Part shown: positions 36,039 to 50,822 of the stretch, in pieces
Layout: every line of letters starts with the position of its first letter
Numbering within the stretch: the stretch's first letter is position 1
Assembly (NCBI GenBank): GCA_029961685.1
Contig: JARWKL010000007.1
Span: 20,221,013 to 20,285,012, forward strand
Direction: 5' to 3'
Length of the DNA stretch: 64,000 bases
Origin: Aristolochia californica
Lineage: Eukaryota > Streptophyta > Magnoliopsida > Piperales > Aristolochiaceae
Notes under the pieces: model-generated
Databases searched by the model: none
What the model was told of the DNA's origin: nothing
What the model saw: only the letters and a program-made list of their open reading frames with translations
Position numbers and translations under genes: made by a program

Positions 36039-38721
36039 GCACATTGCACAAATTTAGAGAGAGATATTTCCAAAGAGTGTCTGTATGTTTTAGGAATCGT
36101 ATACACTTTTTCGTTTTTATATCAATGGTTTTGCAATCGTCGGGAAACGGGGGAGGCACACGATTTTTAACTGAGTGTTGACTTCAAATTCATAAGTCAT
36201 TTCTTACAAAAATATAACCCGTTATGCATGACAAATCACTTTACAATCATCTATGATTTTTAGCTCAACTATTTGAATATGGGCAAAATAATGGTTTGTT
36301 TGACTTGGGCAAATTTCCCACCGCACGTTCACTTGAGAATTTAATGAGCGTTTGTTATTCTCATTAAAAGCTTTGGATCCTTAGGTCATTTGAATCTTTA
36401 ACATGTTTCTGGCATGCATATTCATTTTTAAAACATGTGTAGAAAAAGTCTCCTTCATGTAAAATTTCAAGATATTAGTTTTGGACTAGTGGAATTTCCC
36501 AAACTTGGATATCAAAACTTTTGTGTTCATTTGTGGTGTGTGAAAAAATTTTCTTCATTTAATTTGTTTATTGTTTTAAACTTTTTCCCTACATCAACTA
36601 TGAAATTTTCATTTAGCTGTGATCAATTTGCCTTTTTTGTTTACGGAATGAAGGGAGAGTGAAAAACTCGATGTTTTTATCTAAGAAAAATGTATACATC
36701 TAATACGAAAATGCACAATGCACATATGTAGAGAGAGATAATTCCAAAGAGTGTCTTTAATTTTTAGGGATTGTAAGCACCTTTTCGTTTTTATATCTCA
36801 GGTTTTGCAATCGTCGGGAAAAATGGGTTGCGGAGGACTTTTAACTGAGTGTTGAATTGCAATCCATAAGTCATTTCATACAAAAATATAGCCCATTACG
36901 CATGATAAATCACATTACAATCATCTACGATTAATTATGTCAGCTTTTTACAAATGGGAAAAATAATGGCATGTTTGACTCGGGTAAATCCCACCGCAAG
37001 TTCACTTGAGAATTTAATGAGCGTTTGTTATTCTCTTTAAAAGCTTTGCATCCATAGCTCATTTGCGTCTTTAACATGTTTCAAGCATGCATATCCATTT
37101 TTAAAACATGTGTAGACGAAATCTCTTTCTCGCAAAATTCCAAGCTATTAGGGTTAAACTAGTAGAATTTCCCAAAATTGGATAACAAAACTTTTGTGTT
37201 CATTTGTGTTGGGTGAATAAATTTTATTTATTTATATTTGTTATTGTTTTAAATTTTTTCCATACATGGACTATAAAATTTTCATTTTGTTGTAAGCTTT
37301 TTGCCTTGTTTCTTTTAAGGATGAAGGGAGAGCGAAAAGTGAAAGTTTTGATTTAAGAAAAAAGTTTACATCTAAAATTGAAAAGCACAATGCAAAATTG
37401 TAGAGAGAGATAATTCCAAATAGTGTCTATAATTTTTAGGGACTGTAAAATCTTTTTAGTTTTTATATCTCAGGTTTTGCAATCGTCTGGCCAAAGGATT
37501 TTTAACTGAGTGTTGAATTGCAATCCATAAGTCATTTCATACAAAAATATAGTCCGTTACGCATGATAAATCACATTACAATCATCTATGATTAATTATG
37601 TCAGCTTTTTGCAAATGGGCAAAATAATGGCATGTTTGACTCGGGTAAATATCCCACCGCAAGTTCACTTGAGAATTTAATGAGCGTTTGTTATTCTCTT
37701 TAAAAGCTTTGCATCCATAGCTCATTTGCATCTTTAACATGTTTCAAACATGCATATCCATTTTTAAAACATGTGTGGATTAAATCTCTTTCTTGCAAAA
37801 TTCCAAACTATTAGGGTTAAACTAGTAGAATTTCCCAAAATTGGATAACAAAACTTTTGTGTTCATTTGTGTTGGGTGAATAAATTTTATTTATTTATAT
37901 TTGTTATTGTTTTAAATTTTTTCCATATATGGACTATAAAATTTTCATTTTGTTGTAAGTTTTTTGCCTTGTTTCTTTTAAGGATGAAGGGAGAGCGAAA
38001 AGTCAAAGTTTTGATTTAAGAAAAAAGTTTACATCTAAAATTGAAAAGCACAATGCAAAATTGTAGAGAGAGATAATTCCAAATAGTGTCTATAATTTTT
38101 AGGGATTGTAAAATCTTTTTAGTTTTTATATCTCAGGTTTTGCAATCGTCGGGAAAAATTGGTGGCAGAGGATTTTTAACTGAGTGTTGAATTGCAATCC
38201 ATAAATCATTTCATAAAAAAATATAGCCCGTTACGCATGATAAATCAATTTACAATCATCTATGATTATTTATGTCAGCTTTTTGCAAATGGACAAAATA
38301 ATGGCATGTTTGACTCGGGTAAATATCCCACTGCAAGTACACTTGAGAATTTAATGAGCATTTGTTATTCTCTTTAAAAGCTTTGCAACCACAACTCATT
38401 TGCATCTTTAACATGTTTCAAACATGCATATCCATTTTTAAAACATGTGTGGACGAAATCTCTTTCTTGCAAAATTCCAAGCTATTAGGTTAAACTAGTG
38501 GAATTTCCCAAAATTGGATAACAAAACTTTTGTGTTCATTTGTGTTGGGTGAATAAATTTTCTTTATTTATATTTGTTATTGTTTTAAATATTTTCCTCA
38601 CTTCAACAAAAAAATCTTTATTTTTTTGTGATCTTTTTTGCCTTTTTTGTTTACGGGATGAAGGGGGAGCGAAAACTCAAAGTTCTGATTTAAGAAAAAA
38701 GTGTACATCTAAAATGGAAAT
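36039..38721. repeat. satellite block: C A A A/B, recent A expansion
   Basis: Three A anchors in a row (36896, 37557, 38231). Tails at about 37140-37480 and 37805-38150 are nearly identical and share private variants (AAACTAGTAGAATTT, TTTCTTTTAAGGATG, CAATGCAAAATTG). The first repeat lacks about 13 bp after GTCTGG. The last A switches to a B tail near 38590. Confidence 0.85.
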
Positions 38722-41700
38722 GCAGAATGCACAAATTTAGAGAGAGATATTTCCAAAGAGTGTCTGTATGTTTTAGGGATCGTATGTACTTTTTCGATTT
38801 TATATCTCAGGTTTTGCAATCGTCGGGAAAAATTGGTGGCAGAGGATTTTTAACTTAGTGTTGACTTCAAATCCATAAGTCATTTCTTACAAAAATATAG
38901 CCCGTTACGCATGAAAAATCACTTTACAATCATCTATGATTGTTAGCTCAACTTTTTGAATATGGGCAAAATAATGGCTTCTTTGACTCGGGCAAATATC
39001 CCACCGCACGTTCACTTGAGAATTTAATGAACGTTTGTCATTCTCTTTAAAAGCTTTGGATCCATAGGTCATTTGAATCTTTAACATGTTTCAAGCAAGC
39101 ATATCCATTTTTAAAACATGTGTAGAAAAAATCTCCTTCAAGTAAAATTCCAAGCTTAATAGGCTAGGACTAATGGAATTTCCCAAACTTGGATAACAAA
39201 ACTTTTGTGTTCATTTGTGCTGTGTGAATAGATATTTTTTATTTACATTAGTTATTATTTTAAATATTTTCCACACATCAACTTTAAAATTTTTATTTTG
39301 TTGTGATCTTTTTTGCATTTTTGTTTACGGGATGAGGGGGAGCGAAAACTGAAAGTTCTGATTTAAGAAAAAAGTGTACATCTAAAATGGAAATGCAGAA
39401 TGTACAAATGTAGAGAGATATTTCCAAAGAGTGTCTGTATGTTTTAGGGATCGTATGCACTTTTTCGTTTTTATATCTAATGTTTTGCAATCGTCGGGAA
39501 ACGGGGGAGGCAAGCGATTTTTAACTGAGTGTTGACTTCAAATCCATAAGTCATTTCCTACAAAAATATAGCCCATTATGCGTGACAAATCACTTTACAA
39601 TCATCTATGATTGTTAGCTCAACTTTTTGAATATGGGCAAAATAATGGCTTGTTTGACTCGGGCAAATATCCCACCGCACGTTCACTTGAGAATTTAATG
39701 AGTGTTTGTTATTCTCTTTAAATGCTTTGGATCCATAGGTCATTTGAATCTTTAACATGTTTCAAACTTGCATATCCATTTTTAAAACATGTGTAGAAAA
39801 AATCTCCTTCATGTAAAATTCCAAGATATTAGTTTTGGACTAGAGGAATTTCCAAAACATAGATAACAAAACTTTTGTGTTCATTTGTGGTGTGTGAATA
39901 AATTTTCTTCAGTTACTTTTTTATTGTTTTAAACTTTTTTCGTACATCAACTATGAAATTTTCATTTTGCTGTGAGCTTTTTGCCTTGTTTGTTTTCGGG
40001 ATGAAGGGAGAGCAACAAGTCAATGTTTTGATTTAAGAAAAATGTGTAGATCTAAAACGGAAAAGCACTATGCACATATGTAGAGAGAGATAATTCCAAA
40101 GAGTGTCTGAAATTTTTAGGGATTGTAAGCACCTTTTCTTTTTATATCTCAGGTTTTGCAATCGTCGGGAAACATTTGTGGCAGAGGATTTTTATCTGAG
40201 TGTTGAATTGCAATCCATAAGTCATTTCATACAAAAATATACCCCGTTACGCATGATAAATCACATTACAATCATCTATGATTAATTATGTCAGTTTTTT
40301 TCAAATGGGCAAAATAATGGCAATGTTTGACTCGGGTAAATATCCCACCGCAAGTTCACTTGAGAATTTAATGAGCGTTTCTTATTCTCTTTAAAAGCTT
40401 TGCATCCATAGCTCATTTGCATCTTTAACATGTTTCAAACATGCATGTCCTTTTTTAAAACATGTGTGGACGAAATCTCTTTCTTGCAAAATTCCAAGCT
40501 ATTAGGGTTAAACTAGTGGAATTTCCCAAAATTGGATAACAAAACTTTTTTGTTCATTTGTGTTGGGTGAAAAAAATTTCTTTATTTATATTTTTTATTT
40601 TTTCAAATTTTTTCCATACATCAACTACAAAATTTTCATTTTGTTGTAAGTTTTTTGAATTGTTTGTTTTCGGGATGATGGGAGAGCGAAAAGTCAAAGT
40701 TTTGACTTAAGAAAAGAGCGTACATCTAAAAGGGAAAAGCACAATGCACAATTGTTGGGAGAGATAATTTTTTGGGATTGTAAGCTCTTTTTAGTTTTTA
40801 TATCTCAGGTTTTGCAATCGTCGGGAAAAATTGGTGGCAGAGGATTTTTAACTGAGTGTTGAATTGCAATCCATAAGTCATTCCATACAAAAATATAGCC
40901 CGTTATGCATGATAAATCACTTTAAAATCATCCATGATAGTTAGATCAAATTTTTGAAAATGGGAAAAATAATGACTTGTAAGACTCGGGTAAATATCCC
41001 TCCGCATGTTGGCTTGAGAATTTAATGAGCGTTTCTTATTCTCTTTAAAAGCTTTGGATCCATAGGTCATTTGAATCTTTAACATGTTTCGAGCATGCAT
41101 ATCCATTTTTAAAACATGTGTAGAAAAAATCTCCTTCATGTAAAATTCCAAGCTTAATAGGGTTGGACTAATGGAATTTCCCAAACATGGATAACCAAAA
41201 TTTGGTGTTTATTTGTGGTGCGTGACTAGATATATTTTATTTACATTAGTTATTATTTTAAATATTTTCCACACATCAACTATAAAATTTTTATTTTGTT
41301 GTGATCTTTTTTTCCTTTTTTTTTACTGGATGATGGGGGAGCGAAAACTCAAAGTTCTGATTTAAGAAAAAAATGTATGTCTAAAATGGAAATGCATAAT
41401 GCACAAATGTAGAGAGAGATATTTCCAAAGAGTGTCTGTATGTTTTGTGGATCGTATGCACTTTCTCGATTTTATATCTAGGGTTTTGCAATCGTCGGGA
41501 AACGGGGGAGGCGGCCGATTTTTAACTGAGTGTTGACTTCAAATCCATTAGTCATTTCCTACAAAAATATAGCCCATTATGCATGACAAATCACTTTACA
41601 ATCATCTATGATTGTTAACTCATCTTTTTGAATATGGGCAAAATAATGGCTTGTTTGGCTCGGGCAAATATCCCACCGCACGTTCACTTGAGAATTTAAT

Positions 41701-44700
41701 GAGCGTTTGTTATTCTCTTTAATATCTTTGGATCCATAGGTCATTTGAATCTTTAACATGTTTCTGGCATGCATATCCATTTTTAAAACATGTGTAGAAA
41801 AAATCTCCTTCATGTAAAATTCCAAGAAAATAGTTTTGGACTAGTGGAATTTCCCAAACTTGGATAACAAAACTTTTGTGTTCAGTTGTGGTGTGTGAAT
41901 AAATTTTCTTCATTTAATTTTTTATTATTGTAAACTTTTTCCATATATCAACTATGAAATTTTCATTTTGCTGTGATCTATTTGCCTTTTTTTATTACGG
42001 GATGAAGGGAGAGCGAAAAACTCGAAGTTTTGATTGAAGAAAAATGTGTACATCTAAAATGGAAATGCACAATGCACATATGTAGAGAGAGATAATTCCG
42101 AAGAGTGTCTGTAATTTTTAGGGACTGTAAGCACCTTTTCGTTTTTATATCTCAGGTTTTGCAATCGTCGGGAAAAATTGGTTGCGGAGGATTTTTAACT
42201 GAGTGTTGAATTGGAATCCATAAGTCCTTTCATACAAAAATATAGCCCGTTACGCATGATAAATCACATTACAATCATCTGTGACTAATTATTTCAGCTT
42301 TTTGCAAATGGGCAAAATAATGGTATGTTTGACACGGGTAAATATCCAACCGCAAGTTCATTTGAGAATTTAATGAGCTTTTTTTATTCTCTTTAAAAGC
42401 TTTGAATCCATAGGTCATTTGCATCTTTAACATGTTTCAAACATGCATATCCATTTTTGAAACATGTGTGGATGAAATCTCTTTCTTGCAAAATTCCAAG
42501 CTTTTACTGTTAAACTAGTGGAATTTCCCAAAATTGGATAACAAAACTTTTGTGTTCATTTGTGATGGGTGAATAAATTTTCTTTATTGATATTTTTTAT
42601 TCTTTTAAATTTTTTTCCATACATCAACTATCAAATTTTCATTTTGTTGTAAGCTTTTTGCGTTGTTTGTTTTCGGGATGAAGGGAGAGCGAAAAGTCAA
42701 AGTTTTGATTTAAGAAAAAAGTGTACGACTAAAATGGAAAAGCACAATGCACAATTTTAGGGAGAGATAATTCCAAAGAGTGTCTGTAATTTTTAGGGAT
42801 TGTAAGCTCTTTTTAGTTTTTATATCTCAAGTTCCGCAATCGTCGGGAAAAATTGGTGGCAGAGGATTTTTAACTGAGTGTTGAATTGCAATCCATAAGT
42901 CATTTCATACAAAAATATAGCCTGTTACGCATGGTAAATCACTTTACAATTATCTATGATTGTTAGATCAAATTTTTGAAAATGGGCAAAATAATGACTT
43001 GTTAGACTCGGGTAAATATCCCACCGCACGTTCACTTGAGAATTTAATGAGCGTTAGTTATTATCTTTAAAAGCTTTGGATCCATAGGTCATTTGAATCT
43101 TTAACATGTTTCAAGCATGCATATCCATTTTTAAAACATGTGTAGAAAAATCTCCTTCAAGTAAAATTCCAAGCTTAATAGGGTAGGACAAATGGAATTT
43201 CCCAAACTTGGATAACAAAACTTTTGTGTTCATTTGTGGTGTGTGAATAGATATTTTTTATTTACATTTTATTATTTTCCACACATCAACTTTAAAATTT
43301 TTATTTTGTTGTGATCTTTTTGGCCTTTTTTGTTTATGGGATGAAGGGGGAGCGAAAACTCAAAGTTCTGATTTAAGAAAAAAGTGTACATCTAAAATGG
43401 AAATTCAGAATGCCCAAATTTAGAGAGAGATATTTCCAAAGAGTGTCTGTATGTTTTAGGGATCGTATGCACTTTTTCGTTTTTATATCAAAGGTTTTGC
43501 AATCGTCGGGAAACAGAGCAGGCGGGCGAATTTTAACTGAGTGTTAACTTCAAATCCATAAGTCATTTATTAAAAAAATATAGACCGTTACGCATGACAA
43601 ATCACTTTACAATCATCTATGATTGTTAGCTCAACTATTTGAATATGGGCAAAATAATGACTTGTTTGACTCGAGCAAATATCCCACCGCACGTTCACTT
43701 GAGAATTTAATGAGCGTTAGTTATTCTCTTTAAAAGCATTGGATCCTTAGGTCATTTGAATCTTTAACATGTTTCTAGCATGCGTATCCATTTTTAAAAC
43801 ATGTGTAGAAAAAGTCTCCTTCATGTAAAATTCCATGATATTAGTTTTGGACTAGTGGAATTTCCCAAACATGGATAACAAAACTTTTGTGTTAATTTGT
43901 GGTGTGTGAATAAATTTTCTTCATTTAATTTTTTTATTGTTTTAAACTTTTTTCCTACATCAACTATGAAATTTTCATTTTGCTGTGATCTATTTGCCTT
44001 TTTTATTTACAGGATGAAGGGAGAGCGAAAAACTCAAAGTTTTGATTTAAGAAAAATGTGTACATGTAAAACGGAAATGCACAATGCACATATGTGGAGA
44101 GAGATAATTCCAAAGAGTGTCTGTAATTTTTAGGGATTGTAAGCACCTTTTCATTTTTATATCTCGGGTTTTGCAATCGTCGGGAAAAATGGGTTGCGGA
44201 GGATTTTTAACTGAGTGTCGAATTGCAATCCATAAGTCATTTCATGCAAAAATATAGCCCGTTAGGCATGATAAATCACATTACAATCATCTATGTTTAA
44301 TTATGTCAGTTTTTTGCAAATGGGCAAAATAATGGCATATTTGACTCGGGTAAATATCCCACCGCAAGTTCACTTGAGAATTTAATGAGCGTTTGTTATT
44401 CTCTTTAAAAGATTTGCTTACATAGCTCATTTGCATCTTTGACATGTTTCAAACATGCATATCCATTTTTAAAACATGTGTGGACGAAATCTCTTTTTTG
44501 CAAAATTCCAAGATATTAGGGTTAAACTAGTGGAATTTCCCAAAATTTGGTAACAAAACTTTTGTGTTCATTTGTGTTGGGAGAATAAATTTTCTTTATT
44601 TATATTTGTTATTGTTATAAATTTTTTCCATACATCTACTAAGAAATTTTCATTTTGTTGTAAGCTTTTTGCCTTGTACGTTTTTGGGATGAAGGGAGAG

Positions 44701-47700
44701 CGAAAAGTGAAAGTTTTGATGTATGAAGAAAGTGTACATCTAAAATGGAAAAGCACAATGCACAAATGTAGCGAAAGATAATTCAAAAGAGTGTCTGTCA
44801 TTTTTGGGGATTGTAAGGTCTTTTCAGTTTTTATATCTCAGGTTTTGCAATCGTTAGGAAAAATTGGTGGCAGAGGATTTTTAACTGAGTGTTGAATTGC
44901 AATCCATAAGTCATTTCATACCAAAATATTGTCCGTTACGCATGATAAATCACTTTACAATCATCTATGTGTGTTAGATCAAATTTTTGAAAATGGGCAA
45001 AATAATGACTTGTTAGGCTCAGGTATATATCCCACCGCACGTTCACTTGAGAATTTAATGAGCGTTTTTTATTCTCTTTAAAAGATTTGGATCCATAGGT
45101 CATTTGAATCTTTAACATGTTTCAAACATGCATATCCATTTTTAAAACATGTGTAGAAAAAATCTCCTTCGTGTAAAATTCCAAGCTTAATAGTGTTGGA
45201 CTAATGGAATTTCCGAAACTTGGATAACAAAACTTTTGTGTTCATTTGTGGTGGGTGAATAGATATTTTTTATTTACATTAGTTATTATTTTAAATATTT
45301 TCCACACATCAACTATAAATTTTTTATTTTGTTGTGATCTTTTTTGCCTTTTTTGTTTACGGGATGAAGGGGGAGCGAAAACTCAAAGTTCTAATTTAAG
45401 AAAAAAGTGTATACCTAAAATGGAAATGCACAATGCACAAATGTCGAGAGAGATATTTCCAAAGAGTGTCTGTATGTTTTAGGGAATGTATGCACTTTTT
45501 CGTTTTTATATCTAAGGTTTTGCTATCGTAGGGAAACGGGGGAGGCGGGCGATTTTTAACTGAGTGTTGACTTCAAATCCATAAGTCATTTCTTACAAAA
45601 ATATAGCCCGTTATGCATGACAAATCACTTTACAATCACCTATGATTGTTAGCTCAACTTTTTGAATATGGGCAAAATAATGGCTTGTTTGACTCGGGCA
45701 AATATCCCACCGCACGTTCAGTTGAGAATTTAATCAACGTTTGTTATTCTCTTTAAAATATTTGGATCCATAGGTCATTTGAATCTTTAACATGTTTCTG
45801 GCATGCATATCCATTTTTAAAACATGTGGAAAAAAAATCTTCTTCATGTAAAATTCCAAGATATTAGTTTTGGACTAGTGGAATTTCCGAAACTTGGATA
45901 ACAAAACTTTTGTGTTAATTTGTGGTTTGTGAATAAATTTTTTTCATTTACTTTTTTTATTGTTTTAAACTTTTTCCATACATCAACTATGAAATTTTCA
46001 TTTTGCTGTGATCTATTCGCTTTTTTTGTTTACGGGATGAAGGGAGAGCGAAAAATTCCAAGTTTTGATTTAAGAAAAATGTGTACAACTAAAACGGAAA
46101 TGCACAATGCACATATGTAGAGGAAGATAATTCCGAAGAGTGTCTCTAATTTTTAGGGATTGTAAGCACCTTTTAGTTTTTATATCTCAGGTTTTGCAAT
46201 CCTCAGGAAAAATGGGTTGCGGAAGATTTTTAACTGAGTGTTGAATTGCAATCCATAAGTCATTTCAAACAAAAATATAGCCCGTTACGCATGATAGATC
46301 ACATTACAATCATCTATGATTAATTATGTCAGCTTTTTGCAAATGGGCAAAATAATGGCATGTTTGACTCGGGTAAATATCCCACCGCAAGTTCACTTGA
46401 GAATTTAATGAGCGTTTGTTATTCTCTTTAAAAGCTTTGCATCCATAGCTCATTTGCATCTTTAACATGTTTCAAACATGCATATCCATTTTTAAAACAT
46501 GTGTGGACGAAGTCTCTTTCTTGCAAAATTCCAAGCTATTAGGGTTAAACTAGTGGAATTTCCCAAAATTGGATAACAAAACTTTTGTGTTCATTTGTGT
46601 TGGGTGAATAAATTTTCTTTATTTATATTTGTTATTGTTTTAAATTTTTTCCATACATTGACCATAAAATTTTCATTTTGTTGTAAGCTTTTGGCCTTGT
46701 TTGTTTTTGGGATGAAGGGAGAGCGAAAAGTTAAAGTTTTGATTTAAGAAAAAAGATGTACATCTAAAATGGAAAAGCACAATGCACAATTCTAGGGAGA
46801 GATAATTCCAAAGAGTGTCTGTAATTTTTAGGGATTGTAAGCTCTTTTTAGTTTTTATATCTCAGGTTTTGCAATCGTTGGGAAAAATTGGTGGCAGAGG
46901 ATTTTTAACTGTGTGTTGATTTGTAATCCACAAGTCATTTCATACAAAAATATAGCCCGTTACACATGATAAATCACTTTACAATCATCTATGATTGTTA
47001 TATCAAATTTTTGAAAATGTGCAAAATAATGACTTGTTAGGTTCGGGTAAATATCCCACCGCACGTTCACTTGAGAATTTAATGAGCGTTTGTTATTCTC
47101 TTTAAAAGATTTGGATCCATAGGTCATTTGAATCTTTAACATTTTTCAAGCATGCATATCCATTTTTAAAACATGTATAGAAAAAAACTCCTTCACGTAA
47201 AATTGCAAGCTTAATAGGATTGGACTAATGGAATTTCCCAAACTTGGATAACAAAACTTTTGTGTTCATTTGTGGTGTGTGAATAGATATTTTTTATTTA
47301 TATTAGTTATTATTTTAAATATTTTCCACACATCAACGATAAAATTTTTATTTTGTTGTAATCTTTTTTGCCTTTTTTGTTTACGGGATGAAGGGGTAGC
47401 GAAAACTCAAAGTTCTGATTTAAGAAAAAAGTGTACATCTAAAATGGAAATGCACAATGCACTAATGTTGAGAGAGATATTTCCAAAGTGTGTCTGTATG
47501 TTTTAGGGATCATATGCACTTTTTCGTTTTTATATCTAAGGTTTTGCAATCGTCGGGACATGGGGGAGGCTGGCGATTTTTAACTGAGAGTTGACTTCAA
47601 ATCCATAAGTCATTTCTTACAAAAATATAGCCCGTTTCGCATGATAAATCACTTTACAATCACCTATGAATGTTAGCTCAACTTTTTGAATATGGGCAAA

Positions 47701-49474
47701 ATAATGGCTTGTTTGACTCGGACAAATATCCCACGGCACGTTAAGTTTAGAATTTAATGAGCGTTTGTTATTCTCTTTAAAAGCTTTGGATCCATAGGTC
47801 ATTTGAATCTTTAACATGTTTCTGGCATGCATATTCATTTTTAAAACATGTGTTGAAAAAATGACCTTCATGTAAAATTCCAAGATATTAGTTTTGGACT
47901 AGTGGAATTTCCCAAACTTGGATAACAAAACTTTTGTGTTCATTTGTGGTGTGTGAATAAATTTTCTTCTTTTACTTTTTTTATTGTTTTAAACTTTTCC
48001 GTACATCAACTATGAAATTTTCATTTTGTTGTGATCTATTTACCTGTTTTTTTTACGGGATGAAGGGTGAGCGAAAAATTCCAAGTTTTGATTTAAGAAA
48101 AATGTGTACATCTAAAACGAAAATGCACAATGCACATATGTGGGGAGAGATAATTCCAAAGAGTGTCTGTAATTTTTAGGGATTGTAAGCACCTTTTCGT
48201 TTTTATATCTCAAGTTTTGCAATCGTTGGGAAAAATGGGTTGCGGAGGATTTTTAACTGAGTGTTGAATTTCAATCCATAAGTCATTTCGTTCAAAAATA
48301 TAGCCCATTACGCATGATAAATCACATTACAATCATCTGTGATTAATTATGTCAGCTTTTTGCAAATGGGCAAAATAATGGCATGTTTGACTCGGGTAAA
48401 TATCCCACCGCAAGTTCTCTTGAGATTTTAATGAGCGTTTATTATTTTCTTAAAAAGCTTTGCATCCATAGCTCATTTGCATCTTTAACATGTTTCAAAC
48501 ATGTATATCCATTTTTAAAACATGTGTGGACGAAATCTCTTTCTTGCAAAATTCCAAGCTATTAGGGTTAAACTAGTGGAATTTTCCAAAATTGGATAAC
48601 AAAACTTTTGTGTTCATTTGTGTTGGGTGAATAAATTTTCTTTATTTATATTTTTAATTGTTTAAATTTTTTTCCATACATCAACTATAAAATTTTCATT
48701 TTGTTGTAAGCTTTTTGCTTTGTTTGTTTTCGGGATGAAGGGAGAGCGAAAAGTCAAAGTTTTGATTTAAGAAAAAAGTGTACATATAAAATGGAAAAGC
48801 ACAATGCACAATTGTAGGGAGAGATAATTACAAAGATTGTCTGTAATTTTTAGGGATTGTTAGCTCTTTTTTAGTTTTTATATCTCAGGTTTTGCAATGG
48901 TTGGGAAAAATTGGTGGCAGAGGATTTTTAACTGAGTGTTGAATTGCAATCCATAATTCATTTCATACAAAAATATAGCCCGTTACGCATGATAAATCAC
49001 TTTACAATCATCTTTGATTGTTAGATCAAATTTTTGAAAATGGGCAAAATAATGACTTGTTAGACTCGGGTAAATGTCCCACCGCACGTTCACTTGAGAA
49101 TTTAATGAGCGTTTGTTATTCTCTTTAAAAGCTTTGAATCCAGAGGTCATTTGAATCTTTAACCTGTTTCAAGAATGCATATCCATTTTTAAAACATGTG
49201 TAGAAAAAATCTCCTTCGTGTAAAATTCCAAGCTTAATAGGGTTGGAATAATGGAATTTCCCAAATTTGGATAACAAAACTTTTGTGTTCATTTGTGGTG
49301 TGTGAAAAGATATTTTTTATTTACATTAGTTATTATTTTAAATATTTTCCACACATCAACTATAAAATTTTTATTTTGTTGTGATCCTTTTTGCCTATTT
49401 AGTTTATGGGATGAATGGGGAGCGAAAACTCAAATTTCTGATTGAAGAAAAAAGTGTACTTCTAAAATGGAAAT
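38722..49474. repeat. satellite block: C/B, then five regular C A B units
   Basis: This is the longest regular stretch that starts cleanly. Anchors 39576-48983 follow C-A-B five times with A-to-A spacing of 2003-2023 bp. The first monomer (38905) has a C head interrupted by a B/A-type patch at about 38800-38865 (CTCAGG to GGCAGAGG) and a B-type tail, which explains the extra C. Confidence 0.88.
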
Positions 49475-50822
49475 GCACAATGCACAAATGAAGAGAGAGA
49501 TATTTCCAAAGAGTGTTTGTATGTTTTAGGGATCATATGCACTTTTTCGTTTTTATATCTAAAGTTTTGCAATCATCGGGAAACGGGGGAGGCGGGCGAT
49601 TTTTAACTGAGTGTTGACTTCAAATCCTTAAGTCATTTCATACAAAAATATAGCCCGTTACGTATGATAAATCACTTTACAGTCATCTATGATTGTTAGA
49701 TCAAATTTTTGAAAATGGGCAAAATAATGACTTGGTAGACTCGGGTAGATATCCCACCGCACGTTCACTTGAGAATTTCATGAGCGTTTGTTATTCTCTT
49801 TAAAAGCTTTGGATCCATAGGTCATTTGAATCTTTAACAAGTTTCAGGCATGCATATCCATTTTTAAAACATGTATAGAAAAAATCCCCTTCATGTATAA
49901 TTCCAAGATATTAGTTTTGGACTAGTGGAATTTTCCAAACTTGGATAACAAAACTTTTGTGTTCATTTGTGGTGTGTGAATAAATTTTCTTCATTTAATT
50001 TTTTTATTGTTTTAAACTTTTTCCCTACATCAACTATGAAATTTTCATTTTGTTGTGATCTATTTGCCTTTTTTGTTTACGGGATGAAGGGAGAGCGAAA
50101 AACTCGATGTTTTGAATTTAGAAAAATGTGTACATCTAAAATGGAAATGCACAATGCACATATGTAGAAAGAGATAATTCCAAAGGGTGTCTGTAATCTT
50201 TAGGGATTGTAAGCACCTTTTCATTTTTATATCTCAGGTTTTGCAATCGTCGGGAAAAATGGGTTGCGGAGGATTTTTAACTGAGTGTTGAATTGCAATC
50301 CATTAGACATTTCATACAAAAATATAGGCCGTTACACATGATAAATCACATTACAATCATCTATGATTAATTATGTCTGCTTTTTGCAAATGGGCAAAAT
50401 AATGGCATGTTTGACTCGAGTAAATATCCCACCGCAAGTTCACTTGAGAATTTAATGAGCGTTTGTTATTCTCTTTAAAAGCTTTGCATCCATAGCTCAT
50501 TTTCATCTTTAACATGTATCAAACATGCATATCCATTTTTAAAACATGTTTGGACGAAATCTCTTTCTTGCAAAATTCAAAGCTATTAGGGTTAAACTAG
50601 TGGAATTTCCCAAAATACGATAACAAAACTTTTGTGTTCATTTGTGTTGGGTGAATAAATTTTATTTATTTATATTTTTTATTGTTTTAAATTTTTTCCA
50701 TACATCAACTATAAAATTTTCATTTTGTTGCAAGCTTTTCGCTTTGTTTGTTTTCGGGATGAAGGGAGAGCGAAAAGTCAAAGTTTTGATTTAAGAAAAA
50801 AGTGTACATCTAAAATGGAAAA
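49475..50822. repeat. satellite block: B/C mosaic and A
   Basis: The monomer at anchor 49658 has a C head, a B middle (TAGATCAAATTTTTGAAAA, AATGACTTG) and a C tail (AGATATTAGTTTTGG). It replaces the expected C after a normal B. Confidence 0.8.
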
